From: Xiphophorus maculatus
Lineage: Eukaryota > Chordata > Actinopteri > Cyprinodontiformes > Poeciliidae
Reading direction: 5' to 3'
DNA length: 64,000 nt
Assembly: GCF_002775205.1 (NCBI RefSeq)
Contig: NC_036456.1
Span: 13,853,463-13,917,462, forward strand
In this document: positions 1-13,619 of the stretch, one piece after another
Position numbering within the stretch: the first letter of the stretch is position 1
Layout: each line of letters opens with the position of its first letter
The notes under the pieces: generated by a model
The model's input: only the letters and a program-made list of their open reading frames with translations
What the model was told of the DNA's origin: nothing
Databases searched by the model: none
Made by a program: the position numbers and the translations under genes

Positions 1-1760
1 CTAGGATAGTTTAGCCTACTTCATGCCGTCAGACAGGTTCTGTTTAAGCAATCAGAATTAGGCGTGGCTGGTGAAATTGAACTCAGCTTTACAAACAATT
101 GGTTAGTCAAAATGACTTTTACACATATTACCAGGTTCCCCATTATAAATGAAATATACATATCAATTGTAAAATTGCTTCATGACAAACAGTTGGAAGC
201 TTTTCATACACTAACAACTGGTGTCTGAGCGCCACAATAAAGTTAATTTCAAGACTTGCGTTAATGTGAGATTGTGTGTGTTTAGATTCGTTGGCTCCCT
301 CCTGCAGATGGGACTCCTCAGGGATGGAAGTCCAGACAGTTCTGCTGAAGTATGTGTAAGTAATAGCATTCACACACATTGTCTGACCCTGCTTTACCCT
401 GATGCAATGAAGAAATGTACATTGTAAGGAGCTCTACAGTAAATGTTATGACACTTTGTTTAAACAGGTGGTGAAACATTCCTAAACAGACACGAAGAAT
501 TTCTCAGAATGTTACTACAACTCAGTTTTGTTGTTTTTTTTTTTTTTGTATTTTTGCACTTAGACCTCAGATGAAAAATGTCCATCCTGCCAACTCCCTA
601 AACTAACCGGCTAATTGGTCTCATATCTGCTGGTTGACTTCAAACACAAACATGTGAGTCGCCAGCAGAGAACATGGGAGTGTAACGGCCGGTGGGTCAA
701 TCAAACCTCAGCCACTACTCACGCATCATCATCAGAGATGAAAGGCGCAATCTGAAGGGGAACTCCATTATTTTCACACGCACACACACACACCCCTCAT
801 TGCCTCTCTCTCGCTCAGGTCACATGGTTGCACAGGGTCGACTCTTCTCATTGATGTTATGGTTGATCTTGGGCATCAAAAGCAGCGAGTCAAACAGAAT
901 TTGCAATGAGAGTGTCAGCGCAGATGGTTTGATTAAGCAGACTGAAAAGGGATCAGCAAATATGACTAAAATGCTAATAGACTCTCCTTTGATTGGGAGC
1001 ATAAGTACAGACTGGTTGTGAAAGTCACTTAGTACCTTTACTCAAGTGTTCTGCTTTAGTAGGACTGAACACTTTCAGAAGGGTGTTTTTCACATTTGTA
1101 TTGCAGCTCCACTTGGTGAAAATAGTAAACATTATGTCTTTTTTTTCCCCGCTTCCCTTTTTCCTCTCCGGAGTTGATGGTTGTTATAGTTTAGTTGCTT
1201 CTCACCCAGTCACAGATGATCAAACAGAACGGGGAATTTCCAACTTCGGTCTGTGTTTGGTAGATTTGAAAAAAGTTAATGACTAAGACGGAATCTGTGG
1301 GAAATGTTGAATTATCAAGGTGGTGGTTCTGGCTTTCTCCTTCCTGTTTAGATCAGTTCCTTGGGAATCTTGGAAGTATTCTTACCACAGATGCACTGAG
1401 ACATCGACTGGATGAGAATCGGATGATTGTTAGCTTGATTGACCCTGACCATTAACGGCCTCTTTTGAATCAGAAAAATCAGATCTCTTAACAACACCAG
1501 GTTGGGTTGACAGCAACACTCTTTGGTGTGTAAGTGTTTACTGAGTAAAGAAGCCTCCAAACTATTTTCAGTGTCAGAAAGGTGTTTCTACAAAATGGGC
1601 AATATGGAGTCAAAATTATATCACAGTATTTCAAAAGAAATTTTCAGTGACAATATTTAAAATAGCAAAAAAAAAAAAAAATTAAGGAAGAACCTGCTAA
1701 TGTAAAGCTTTAAAAATAATAGGACTTAAAAGATTTATGAAGTCAACCACTTGTTGTTAT
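1..1760. other. Non-coding, no gene recognised
   Basis: AT-rich sequence with short homopolymers and a short CA run near 780-795. The open frames here are short and overlap on both strands without splice signals or recognisable domains. I see nothing supportable as a gene. Confidence 0.5.
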
Positions 1761-1797
1761 TTAACCCTCCTGTTATGTTCCGGGTCAAATTGACCCG
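1761..1797 (+). repeat. piggyBac-type terminal repeat at a TTAA site
   Basis: A TTAA at 1761-1764 is followed by CCCTCCTGTTATGTTCCGGG and then the palindrome CGGGTCAAATTGACCCG. This matches the right end of the piggyBac element at 46057-46093 in the same window (read on the opposite strand), including the TTAA target. I could not find a matching opposite end within about 1 kb, so this is either a solo end or a decayed non-autonomous piggyBac element. Confidence 0.6.
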
Positions 1798-2378
1798 TTT
1801 TAAAGTTTAAAAATTTTTTTTTAAATAGTTGGAAGTGGTTTTTTTGCATGAAACTTTTTCTATTTGTCTTAATAGGTGCACTCTATATATAAATTGAAAA
1901 TGTATTCATTTTACACATTTGTACCAACCCCTAGGTCTACTTTTTCTCAGAGAAAAATATTCATATTAGTTTGAATATGCATTTCCCTATTATTAACATC
2001 AATCTAGATTATTTGCTTTCTGTTGTTTTTGATTTGATTGCAGCACACAAAGTACATTTATTCATAATTCACTGGTTATTCATTGATGCTATATGTATTG
2101 AATATTTTGCTAGCAGGAGATCCTGAGATATTGTTGCAACATTGGCATGCCCAGTGTAAGGGCATTTAAAATTTATCTCACCTCTGTGTGAGGGAAAGAT
2201 TACCATGCCCACAATATGGCTGCAATAACCATTATAAACACTGAATTTTGTTGCGACCAAACAGCAGATATTAGGACTTATTCGTCACTTTATCAAACCC
2301 TGTCAGGATGAAATACATTTTTTAATTTAGAACCTCACGTTGGCGTTTCCGATTCTAACAAACTACTCTTTGGAGAAT

Positions 2379-2385
2379 TATAAAA
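2379..2385 (+). promoter_or_regulatory. Isolated TATA-box motif, role unknown
   Basis: TATAAAA is followed about 30 bp later by a CpG-containing stretch (2407-2460) with two copies of cgctccgt. AATAAA/ATTAAA-like motifs lie at 2500-2535. The arrangement could be the promoter of a retroelement LTR or an unrecognised transcript. No coding frame follows, so this is a weak call. Confidence 0.2.
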
Positions 2386-2549
2386 GGGACTGAGCAGATA
2401 TAGAGAGACGGAGGACGCGATCAGAATGGTCGTAAACGCTCCGTACGCTCCGTCAAGTGCTTTGGTACTTGGGAGCTGCTGGAAGCTCCATTTTTACGAG
2501 TCTTTATTAAAAACATTTATTGTGGGGCTTTATTTAAAGTAAATTACAC

Positions 2550-4640
2550 CCAAATTAGTTTAGGGGATCGGTGCGTGGTTCTAGGAGCATTTCCAACAAG
2601 TACTTAGATAAGTCAGCTGCATCGGCTGCGTCTGCACTCCGCTTTTGTGTTTGCAGGAAAAGAAGGAAGAAAAAAAAAAAGAAAACAAGAAACCAGAAAG
2701 CAAAACATTGCAAATCCCCCCAGATAGTTTGTGTATATGTGTGCACGCACACGGCGCCAGTCTCTCTGTCACCTCCCTCCAGTGTCTCGAGACAGGAAGA
2801 GACATGTTCTCCTCGGTCCCCCCCTTAGGGAGTCGATGGGAGGTGGCAGGAGTAAGGAGGCTAACATTCATCAAGCTGTTGATTGGCGCTAGTCTCCCCT
2901 GTCTCCTTCTTACCCTTTTTTCATTATCTGTTTATTTCTAAGAGCTTTAAAGGTGTTGCCTAAAGAATAAAAGCTTTCGTGATGTTTTGGATTTAATCTC
3001 CATTGAGGGAAGGGAGTGGAAAAGGGAGGGGTTTGGAGGAAATAATTACTCCTATCAAACCAGGAGGAAGTCGTTTGACCAGTCACTGTGCCCCAGTGGA
3101 TATTAACCCTGTCGGTGATTCAACTTCCCTACATCCGGCCTGCAGAGAAGGGTGATGGAGAGCCAGCATATCCAGTCAAGATTACTGTGATAATTACAAA
3201 CATTTGCTGCAGAAACATTCACCAGGCAGCAACCCTGACTGTGTAGCATGGAGGAGAAACACATATTCCAATTATGAAATAAGGACTTTGTTTGTTTGTC
3301 TTTTGTTTGTGCTGCTGGACTTTTATTCAGGATTTAGATCTACAGCATCGGTCATACTAATGGGCACCCCAGGACAATTAAAAATGTCCTGGTAGTTACC
3401 AAAACCGTTGAAAGAGAAACAAGCCAGTGACCCCACAGATCCTCCACCCTGCTTACCTGTGGCTATGAGGAGCTTTTTGACACCTTTTATAATGTTTTAT
3501 ATCAAATGTACCTGGAATGTTTGTTAGCATAAAGTTAATTTTTAGGGTGATATGACTAAAACATATATAGGAAAAATCCCCCTCATGACAGCGTGTAAGG
3601 ATTCTGAAGATTCTGTAATCCTAAGATAATTTTCCTTTCTTCAGTTCTCTAATTATGGGTTTTTAAGATTGTTTTCCCTCCCTTATCATTCTCCTCACTG
3701 TTTGTGAAGTATATATAAACTTTGACCTTCGTCCAGCCTCGTTTGTTACCATTACAGTTGTTTTAAACATTTTATTTGTCACAGACTGTGACATGTTTAA
3801 GTTTAGGATTGCCCCAATTTCTATGCAGTAGTTACGCAATTGCCTAACTTTAATGTTTAATGCCATGATTGCTTGGCTTTCACAATTTGAAGACCGGTTC
3901 TTAAAAAGGGGCTTCTGTATCATTTCATGTACATAGCACATTAATACAAATTAAATAACCATATACTCTTGATTAAGTTTTTAAAAGCAATGTAGAAAAT
4001 TACAACAATTTTTCAGTTGCATTTTTCTTCTCAACGCACAATTTTTCTCCAACTGAGTGAATGTTGTGAGAATCAAGGCAAGATTTTTTTTTTGTATTCC
4101 AATGTAATCTTGGCTGAAATTCTCCTAAGACTTTTGACACATCCTTAAAAGAGGTGCCAATAACTGCTCAGTTAGGGGGAAACAACAATTATGTCCTTTG
4201 CAACACAAAGCCATTGTCCCGAAGCAGCAGGCAGAAACTGTTTTTTTTTTTCCTTTAAACCCCCAGAGACGTCAGATCTTTGAAATTTCTTTCCACTAAG
4301 GAAAGAAGTGGAGAGAAAATTCCCTGGAAACAAACTATCTTTTTTTTTTACCTCACTACTATTGTATCAAAGTGGAGACAGAAATTGCAGATATGTGCTT
4401 TTTAATGGAGATTCATTGCAGTTTTTTTTCTTCACTTTGTTTAAATTTAAAATTTACCCTGACAGAACATTTTGTCTGGGTAAATCCAAAAAACTGGATA
4501 AAGGCTAGAATGATTATTGTAGAACTAGATGGTCTGTGGATTATTTTACACACCTAGTAAATAATATAACAATACATCCCCTGTCATCATGCTGTCATAC
4601 TGAAGCTGAATGAGGTTTATGTTTTTACCACCAGAGAGCT
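2550..4640. other. Non-coding, no gene recognised
   Basis: The interval includes a moderately GC-rich piece at 2570-2900 with a purine run (2656-2690). The overlapping open frames there on both strands have no recognisable domains or convincing splice context. The rest is AT-rich and featureless to my reading. Confidence 0.45.
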
Positions 4641-4650
4641 CGTTGTTTAG

Positions 4651-4736
4651 TTAACCTTCCTGCTCGGTTTGACCCTGATATGTTGCAGCTTTGCAAACAA
4701 TTCGTTGTTTTTGTGTCCGGCTTGACAGGAGGATAA
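4651..4736. mobile_element. Possible miniature piggyBac-like element
   Basis: A TTAA at 4651 begins ttaaccttcctgctcggttt and the segment ends ..ggcttgacaggaggataa near 4736. The two ends are imperfect inverted repeats of the CCCTCCTGT type used by piggyBac-like elements. The right target is degenerate (ataa rather than ttaa). An 86-bp MITE is plausible but not secure. Confidence 0.35.
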
Positions 4737-4764
4737 ACGGCGCTGTATACCGTCCAAAAATATT

Positions 4765-4914
4765 TAGCTATAAACCATGCTTTATTTTCCTTCTGCTCTG
4801 CACATATGAGCTACCTTTTGCATAAAATCCTAACACAATACATTTAAATTAGTGGTTAAAAGGTCACAAAATGTGAAAACGCTCAAGTGGCGTAAATACT
4901 TATGTAAGGCACTG
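4765..4914. mobile_element. Tc1/mariner terminal fragment
   Basis: The segment resembles the 3' end of an abundant fish Tc1-like family. It has a run of the form 'cacaaaatgtgaaaa...caagtgg..taaatact' and finishes with GGCACTG at 4908-4914, the inverse of the family's CAGTGCC terminus. Only the end of the element is present. The family assignment is from memory of fish repeats, not a search. Confidence 0.55.
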
Positions 4915-5516
4915 CGTTGTTTGTTGTACTGCTGTGTAATGTTGTGGGAGTTGTCTTGGAAAAGCAAAAGCCTGTAATTAATTACAAATGTTGAATGTTG
5001 GTGTTTCAGGAAGGTGAAGCTTGCCTAGAAGTCAGCAGTCTGGAGAGGCTTGTTGTGGGTCAGCGGTTGTCTTGGCGTCTCACTAAGTGGGGGCGACTCA
5101 CAGACAGAGAATGCAGGCAGCTGGAACCGCGCTGGTGTGTGGGATCTTTAACCGTGAGCTGTCCTAATCACCTGGCCTCTAGAGGGAAGAGCCTTTCTGA
5201 GAAGTACATTTACTACTGCTTGCAAGTTCAAACAGAAAGCCACTGACTTTTCGAAGCTGATTAAGTTTTTAGCTTTGTGTTGTAATACCCCCCTGGATAC
5301 TCAGAGTCGCTTCATTCATCTGAAAGCTCATGAAGCTGAATTGTATTTGACATTCATGCTCTGGCAAAGAGCTCGCTCCAAAGACAACCTAACAGTGGAC
5401 GTTAATGCATGGTGAACTGCAGGGAAAGGTAATCCGTATTTTCCATCTGACAAGACATGCTAGGGGGGAGTGCGAACCCCTATCATGCAGGCTTGTCTGT
5501 GACCCTGTGAGAGACC

Positions 5517-5551
5517 AATATATATATATGTGTGTGTGCGTGTGCGTGTGT
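5517..5551. repeat. AT/GT microsatellite
   Basis: A short (TA)n run passes into an interrupted (TG)n run. Confidence 0.85.
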
Positions 5552-5559
5552 GTTGTCTG

Positions 5560-8500
5560 GCTGTCTGCCCTGAGGAGGTTTTTGGCCAATAGCCTGACAA
5601 AACCAGTGGTTCCTGTGCGATGTTGGACTAACTCCAATTGAAGGAGAGCTTTGGGCCAGCTGGGGCCCTTTCTAATAAGGAAGTGGGACTTTATTCCTCC
5701 ATCCCCTGCTGACACACAGTCACACAAACACACAGAGGCATACACTGTAGCTGCATCAGGTCTCAGGAGCTGCATGTCAGCAGCTGCATTCACCACCACC
5801 CACCTCCCCAGCAGCAATTGTTGGGATGTAAACACAGCTCAGGACAGACGGTTTTTCCCTGGGAAAGGAAAACTCCCTTTTAACAGAAAGAAACCTCCAG
5901 CAGAACCAGGTTTAGTATGAGAGTCCATCTGCCACAACCAAGTTTGGGTTTGAGAAAACAGAGCAGACCAACAAAAAAAGCACAGTACCACTGATCCAGA
6001 AGAATTTTCTATGTTAAAGAAAACTTTAAAAGTTAAGTTTGTAGCTCCTTCAGTGGTTTTATAGCAATGTATATAAACTCTGAAATCAATTGGGTGAAAA
6101 ACAGCAATATCCCCTTCAGTGGCTTTATCTAGAACAAAGACAAGGTGAGAGAAAGGTGACTATACGTGTCATCGATAGAACATGAAAGTAATGTTATTGT
6201 TAGCAATAGCTCAGCTGGGTTCCCCTTCCAGGAAGGCTTTTTTGCTAAACAGAAACATCTGGCTTGATGTAACTTCTTTGAAATGACAAAATGAGAACAT
6301 AAAGCTAATGGCAGCAATAACTTCAAGTAATGCTCAGATGGAGAGCAATAGGAGAAAGAAACAGAGTGAGGAAACGTACTAAATATGTCCTACAGCATCA
6401 CACTTTTTTTTGTTAGAAAGGTGTTTCTACTGGGTAACCCTTGTAAGCCATATTTGCTCAGACCTTTTGTGAATATTTCTGTTCACAATCTTTTTAAACT
6501 TTAACTTCACTTGCTGATGTTTTTTGTGCTTTGGCATTGTGTTAACAAACTTATGCGTAGCCCGGCTTAACAAGCTACCAAAACTTCATGCTTGAATGCT
6601 TTTTTTGACATAAATCTAAAACTATACTATGTCTAACAAAAGAATCAAGACAATTGTTTCCATTACCATGGTTGAAATCAGTTACTTGTTGGAATTTCGC
6701 TCTTATTAGATGATTTAACAAGTCCTCTGTACCTTTTAGTCACAGCACACAACCGACAATCGGTGATAACAAGCGAGAAAATTCGCTACGTTACAAAAAT
6801 GAAACAGCTCATGCATTCATGAGAAACCCAATCACACCCCTGCTCTCTCAAACACTGCTTGTTTACCTATCTCACATTATGCAGCAGAACCAAGATATTG
6901 GATGTAACATATTAAGCCTAAAATTCACTAAACCTGTCCTTAATCTGTGCAGACATGTTCAATGATCAACCCAGTCTTTAACCTTGGCGTCTCAGCCAGA
7001 ACAAATAGGGTGATGTGGAAGCAAGCGTCCCGTCAGGTTAGCCAAGCGGCTGTATAACGCATCGATTCCCTCATCCCTGATTGAACGCGCAATGGGGCAT
7101 CAGTTAGTTCAAGCATCCTTACTTCCTTAAAACAAAAAACATTGTTCTCAAGAAGCAGTTTCCAAGTCTGTTCTCTCTGACTGTGTCAGTCTGCCAGTCT
7201 CTTTCTTTCTCATAAGATTACGGATGACTTTCTAGTTGTTTATTGTTCCAGAGAGTGGCCCAAAACTCCTCTGAACTCAAGTTACCAGAGTCTCAGAGAG
7301 AGGTCTATTTTTAGAGGTGCATCTGGCGAGGAAGTCTGACCTTTCTTTACGATCCGCTGGTGGTGGGATGTTGTGGAAGGTACAGATAGTCTTGGAAAAG
7401 CTTGACATAAGTACTTGAGACATCCTGTGTGTCACAGTTCAAGTTTGGGCTTGAAAGATTTGTAGAAAAACGAAAGGAGGGGCCAGTGACATTAAAGGTC
7501 AACATCAGTATACTAATCAGAGGAGAGATTTCATTTTCTGGGAAAACAGTTGAGTGTATCCAGGATGTTGAGTAAAACTCCTCTAGCAAGAAAGCCAAAT
7601 TCCTTTAGTCTATTTATCAAACTTTGCATATCAAACAAAGGTTCTGGTACATTTAATACTTTTTGAGTCTTACTTTGGACATTTTTAATCAGGAAGATCT
7701 ATTTAGTCAGACCAAAGTGTCATAACTGCTACAAGTGGTTTAAAGTACGACCAAACAAGTTGTTGTTTTTTCCCCACCTTTAAATGAACCCTACCACAAA
7801 TAGAAATCTGAATTTTCTGACCAACTTTGAGGTTCTGGTTTTTGCACTGCCAAATATTGATTTTGCCCTCTGCAGTGGGCAGCTGCTTTACAATTTGATT
7901 TAAAACAACAAACTGATTATGTTGTTCACATTTCAAGCTGTTTATGGTCTTACAATATCAACTGGTACAGTTGGTGCAGCTGGAATTACAAAAACAGCAG
8001 CCTCTTTGTTCCCTAGGCAATCTTTTCTTTAACTCTGACTTATTTCTGAGTTTGCCAACATTTTCAAATCAGCAGGATCACAGACAGGTTTTATCCACAA
8101 CAGGATAGAACAGAGGAGAACCTTCCTGTTATTTGCTGAAAGTCTTGCTCTCCTGGAGCCTCAGTGAATCACAGACATGTCTACACATTTTGTTGAAAAT
8201 AAATTTTCTTTTTAAATAGCTTCTTTAATATACTGCATGTCCTTCTATATTCTATTTAAACTCTTTCTTTACTGAAGTACTCAGCGTGCTTCCTGCAGTA
8301 ATGACTTCTATACAAAAGAAGTGTTTTTTGTAGGTGCACCATGGTAACGCTTGGGAATGAAATATTCATTGAATTTTCTACCAGCTGGTCATCAGTCAAG
8401 TTAAAAATCTCCTTCTGATTTCTTTGTGTGTGTCAAACATCTGCACTCAAAAGTCATATGTCTCGTCCTCGGGTGACTAATTGGACATGTTGGGTTTTCT

Positions 8501-8900
8501 TTGCATCCTTAGGTTCCTGATGTGTGATGGTGGCCGTGGCCGGCTGTGACGGGCTTTGCTGTTTGCCTCTTTTCCTTTTAGAAATTAGGAGGAATGACCT
8601 GCTTCCAGATCCTGCAGCAGCGCACCGTCGGTGAGTTTTTTCCTCCGCTGATTCCAACAGGAGAGGACAGCTAGGCAGCAAGGTGTAGATCCCACCTACC
8701 CACCAAAGTGTCCACCAAAGCAGTTTGTGTCTGTTCTGTCACACAGTGTAAGATTTTGTGTGTGTGTGTGAAAAAGATAAAAAGTGACACACCTCCGCAT
8801 ACATCTGCTGGCTCAAACCTAACCACTAAGACATTTTTAACACTGTGTCAGCTTTCATCTGAGCAGCTTTTTTGTGTATAAAACATTTTTTTTCAGAACC
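5560..8900. other. Non-coding, no gene recognised
   Basis: No frame shows a domain, and no exon set could be chained. Short frames on both strands are consistent with chance. A GT run lies at 8757-8771. Confidence 0.45.
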
Positions 8901-8929
8901 AGATGCAGTCATAGTTAGAGGAAAGTACA

Positions 8930-9385
8930 TTCTCTTTCAGGATGTCTGCTCAGACTTTTGGGCTACACAGAAAGAAAAAGTTTGTGGCAGAAAAAAGCAC
9001 AATGTGCCCATAGGCAGACATGATGGTGGCATCTTCATGTTGTGGGGAAGCTGATTTTCAGCAGAGACACGGAAGGGAGGTGGATGGAGGCAAAGACTGG
9101 ACAATCCTGGTAGAAAATCTGTTAGAAGATACACCATCCTAAGCATACAGGCAGAGCCACAATAGGATAATTTACATATAGCAGAATGGCCTAGTCAAAG
9201 TTTAGACCTAAATGCCATTGAGAAATTGTGGCAAGGCTGAAAAAACGACGTTCACGGAGGCTCTACATGCAGTCTAAGCTATTTTGTTTTAGAAAAAAAA
9301 TCCCAATAAAGTACGTTGAAGACTGCGTTTGGAGCAGGACAGCGATTCAAGGGGTGTGAGTATTTTCTCCAAATCACTGCCTAGA
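8930..9385 (+). pseudogene. Decayed Tc1-like transposase fragment
   Basis: Translated in pieces, 9019-9250 shows the remains of the DDE transposase core. A 'GGIFMLWG.FSAE' block is followed by 'EWPSQSLDLNAIEKLW', matching the Tc1 motif 'WPSQSPDLNPIE(H/N)LW'. Stops and frameshifts interrupt it. The right side ends with 'caaggggtgtgagtatttt..' near 9340-9385, resembling the family's subterminal sequence. It is an inactive relic on the plus strand. Confidence 0.7.
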
Positions 9386-9666
9386 TTTTATAGAAATGTT
9401 TCTATCTTTATACTGTGACTATTTTTCAGATGAAAGTTTGTGTGGTTTTGCAGATATTACGAATATTAGAGATTGAGGGGGAATCCAAGACGGGACTTGA
9501 GGGCATGTGTCTTTATACAAGATTTCATGGGGTTTTTTTAGAATCTGTGTGTGTCATTCAGCTCTGCATGGTCCTCTTGTGTTTTCATTAGTGTTTAAGC
9601 TGCAATGTGCAGGATCCTGTACAGTCTTATCTTCTTTTTCTTCCTTTTGTATTTTTCTCCCTTAGG

Positions 9667-11790
9667 CAGCAGCAGCCTTATGGGCTTCAGGACATACTAG
9701 ACCCCAGCCTCCATCGCACATCAAGCACCCGTCCCGAACCTCTTCCCGAAGTCTTTGCAACTCTATTAGATTTTTTTATACTGTTACATACTCGAGCTTT
9801 TAGAGGCAGCGCTTTGGCTACACCTCCTCTGACTCGTGCGATGGAAATGGTCCGTGTTTTCCGATGGCGTCGCGCACGGAAAGACCACAGGAGGAGATCC
9901 ATGGAAGTGTGGCCAAAGTGCTTTTGAGTAATGTTGTTATAATACTAGAATTATTACTATTCTGTATATCATTCATATCAATGTTATTATAATAAATACA
10001 TGTCGAAGCATGACTTTGCAAAAAAAAATAAAAAAATAAAAAACGACAATGCTGTACATTTTTAGATATTTTAAAGAAGTACAAAAAAGTATTTTTGTAA
10101 TCAAGACAATGTTGAAATGTTTTGATCGGTTCATGTTGTGTATGAGAAATTGTCATACCTTGATTTTTGCCCTTTTTTGGTGTTTTGTGCCATTTATAAA
10201 ATTACAAGTTGTCCTTCCATACCAAAGCAGTCATATCAGTTTGCCTCCTTGTCTTTTCTACACAACAATCTGTAGATTTTGGTTTGCTAATTTTTCCTTT
10301 TTCTTTTTTTTTTTTTCATTGAGCCAAGTTAAATCAGAAGTCCCCCTTTTTTTTGCGCTGTAGGCTGTCATAATCAGATGTGCCAGTGGAGGCATCGACA
10401 GGATTAAAGCCATCGCCGGGGAAAGTAAAAAAGTGACCCCAGAGACGACGACGACTGGCAAACTCAACTCCACTATTATTAGAAATCTGCTCCTTCATTT
10501 TGTAGCAAGAGGACAATAGATAAGTACAGAGAAACAAAAAGACCAAAGGCTTTTTTTTCTTTTCTTACACTGGTGTGCTATTTAGAATTCAATGTCTCAC
10601 TGCTTTGTAGTCCTCGGTCTGATATTTCTTATGAAGTAAGATATTATTTTTGCTGCATGTCCCTCTTGGTGTCACTCCAAAGAGTCCTTCAGCATCTGAA
10701 AGAATTTTCACTTTAAGCGATTTGTCTCTTTTGTCTATTTTTAGGAAGCCTGCGTGATTCAACTAGCTTTTGTCGAGTTTGTATTTGCATATTAATGATC
10801 GAGATGAGGGGGGGGGGGGATAATTTCGAATCTGGTGTCTTTCTGCAATAACATATGCTGTGCAACATATCATGAACTGATCATGTTTCTGTGACATTTT
10901 TAATGACAAAATTATGATCCTCGTCCCATTTGTACAAATATCAAGCGCTTGTACTCGATTCTTGTACTTTTCTGATACAGATGTGGCGCTAAAGAAAAAA
11001 AAAAAACACTGAAATGCTGTAAGAAGTAAACAATACTCCCTGTAATCTTTAAACCCAGATATTTAAGATAATCTAGGACGAGTTGAGTCATGTACATTTC
11101 TCAGTGTTTCTTCATGTTGAATAATAATATGCATCATATAACGGTGGACCATATCACCTGAGTACATGAAGACCTTTTCTTTTTTTCTTGCTTTTACAAT
11201 TTTAAACCAAGTGTGGAGCCAAATTTATTAGAACAAGTATTTATAAAAAAAAGTGTGTTTTTCTTTTTCTTTTAAAAGATCATAGAAGATGCCTATTGTA
11301 TGATTCACTGTAAGTATTATTGTAAGTTCAATTGTATAATCATTTGCTTCTTTTGGTTTGTAGCTGTCTGATTGGAACAGTCTGTGTTTGATATGTGAAT
11401 ACTCCTATAATTCACTGTGAAAGTCGGAGAACAAATAGATCTTTTCATGTTTTTCCAGCCTTATGGTACATAAATTTCCTGGAGGTTGATGAGACGACCC
11501 CTCTGTTAATGACAGATATTTCTTTGCTTGGTTCAGTGTGTGTAACTGTGTGTTGTGCATGTTCACGGCATGTTTGTTCTTTTTCTTAATGCTTACAGTG
11601 CTGTTGATATTTATGTACTTTAGCCACTGTGAGGAGGAATTTGACCTCAGTGAGTTGCAGAAATTTGTTGGTTTGAAACACACACACACAAAAAAAAGGT
11701 GATCAAATGGAGCCGTTTTTATGAATATGTTAAATGAAGACATTTGGGTAAATCTGCCATTAAAGATTGAGATTAAAGCTGCTGTCGTGA
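9667..11790 (+). other. Candidate terminal exon with long 3' UTR, gene unidentified
   Basis: A strong polypyrimidine tract (9628-9664) ends in a consensus acceptor ttag at about 9666, directly before a GCAGCAGCAGCC run. The downstream 2.1 kb is AT-rich with UTR-like texture. It has an early polyadenylation-like AATAAA near 9991 and ATTAAA motifs near 11758-11780. Depending on incoming phase the exon would add about 10 residues ending in LMGFRTY, or longer tails that stop at 9799-9801 or 9925-9927. I do not recognise the C terminus in any frame, and the upstream exons are not visible. This is a splice-signal-based inference only. Confidence 0.3.
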
Positions 11791-13515
11791 CTAATATTTA
11801 TTTATCATAAAATTAGGTAAAAAAAAGAATTATCAGACTCTTTGTTAAAAGAGAGGATATACATAGTTGAAGGCATCGTGAATGTTTTCACTTTAAGATA
11901 GTTTTATTTCCCCTCTAACAAATGTAGTCCGAAATAAAAAAATCACTGCTGGGTGGATTTCCCCTTCAGGATTGTACAAAAAAACCCACTCAATACAAAA
12001 GTACTTATTTTGATTTGATTATTTATTGATGACATCACAAAATGAATTAAAATCAAGCAAGTGTGGAAAAATTTTTTTAATATTCCGACTTGTTTTTGTT
12101 CACGTAGTGAATTAAAAAAAAATACATTTAGATGTATTTGATAAGACGCACAACGTAATGTTAGAAAGTAACTGTTGCCCCTTAATCAGGCGCTTTTGCT
12201 ACTGAAAAGTACAAAAATAGCACATTATAGTGTAGTAGTGGAAAGGTTCTCCATTAAAAAAATGAGACTAAAAGGGCAAAATGTCACACACTTAAAGAAC
12301 TGTGTAGTAAAAGAAGAAATAAAAATCTCACAGCTGGATGAATGACTCCAAATTCAAAGCAAACAAAATTAAACGTGATACATTTTAATGAATCACGTTT
12401 TAATGAAGTGACAAAAGCTTGTCACAATTAAAACTGAAAGAAAGCTTAATGTTTGTAATGATTGATTATGCAGTTTTGTTGCCTGTTTAGATAATATTTA
12501 AACAAAAGTTCCTAGTATGGCAAAAAAAAAGAAGAAGCTTTTTTTCTCTTTTGCTTGTTGCTGATATTTCTTTTATCGGTGGACATTAGAGATAATGGGA
12601 AAACCTTTGTCTGACATGCCAGCCAAAAATACAACAATACATGCCCAGCTTCAATTTTTCTTGCAGAATTAGTGTCTTGTTTATTCCCAACTTCCCTCCT
12701 AAAACACTATTATGTTTAAATCACTCACAAAACCCCTGAATACAAATTTGTAAAACTACTGATTCAATATATCTCATGTGGTCTCTAGTAAAAGATGTTA
12801 CTGTTCAGACTGCAAACAGAAATAAATGAACACAAAAGAGAAGAAGGCCTGCTAGAGAAAATTAGAGGACACCGTTTGACCATTTAGAAATCCACCTGCA
12901 CATGGTGCCATTTCCATTTTCCCTCTTTCACACTTGTCATCGGATAACACCCCCACCCTCCACTCCTTGGGGGCCATCAAAACATGATGTGGGATACTAT
13001 AAAGTGGTTTTTGTACCGGGGGAGCTGGAGACCTCTCCCTGCCCTCTATAAGAATAGCCTGGCAAACCCAGGAGCTGGCTACACCTGAGACAGAGGCCAA
13101 AGCCAATTTACTTTCCCTCCATACTGTCTCAGCTCTCATCTGTCAGGCAGCATATAGCAGCTTCTCACATGGCGCACACACACTAGCACACATCTGAGGG
13201 GCGGTCACACGTTGTCACGGAGGAGAAAAGTGGTGGATAAAAGTGTCTTGTGAAGAGAGAGGAATATTCATGTGGATGCATGCAATCATAAAACCCAACT
13301 TGCAACACATTAGAGCGACGTTCCTCCCCTTTAAGGAGTTCATTAAAGACTTGTTTGCGATGCCTTTAAAGTGTCTTATCTTCCAAGAGGAATGTCAAAC
13401 AAAAGGCACATACCAAGGAGAAACGGAAAAGCAGCACTTATTGGTCAAAATTGCTGTCTGGGTTGTTTGTGTATTTCCTGTACCAGTATTTACTGATAAA
13501 TATTGGATCACTGCA
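11790..13515. other. Non-coding, no gene recognised
   Basis: AT-rich with many short A or T runs. A short GC-richer stretch at 12940-13140 carries a minus-strand open frame of 95 codons with no recognisable domain. Confidence 0.45.
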
Positions 13516-13516
13516 A

Positions 13517-13551
13517 ATATATATATATATATATATATATATAGATATATA

Positions 13552-13613
<62 letters not shown>

Positions 13614-13619
13614 TATATA

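Noticed and set aside
2571-2941. Overlapping open frames on both strands
   Set aside because: Several frames are open at once with no domain, no start context and no splice partners; likely chance in a purine-rich stretch.
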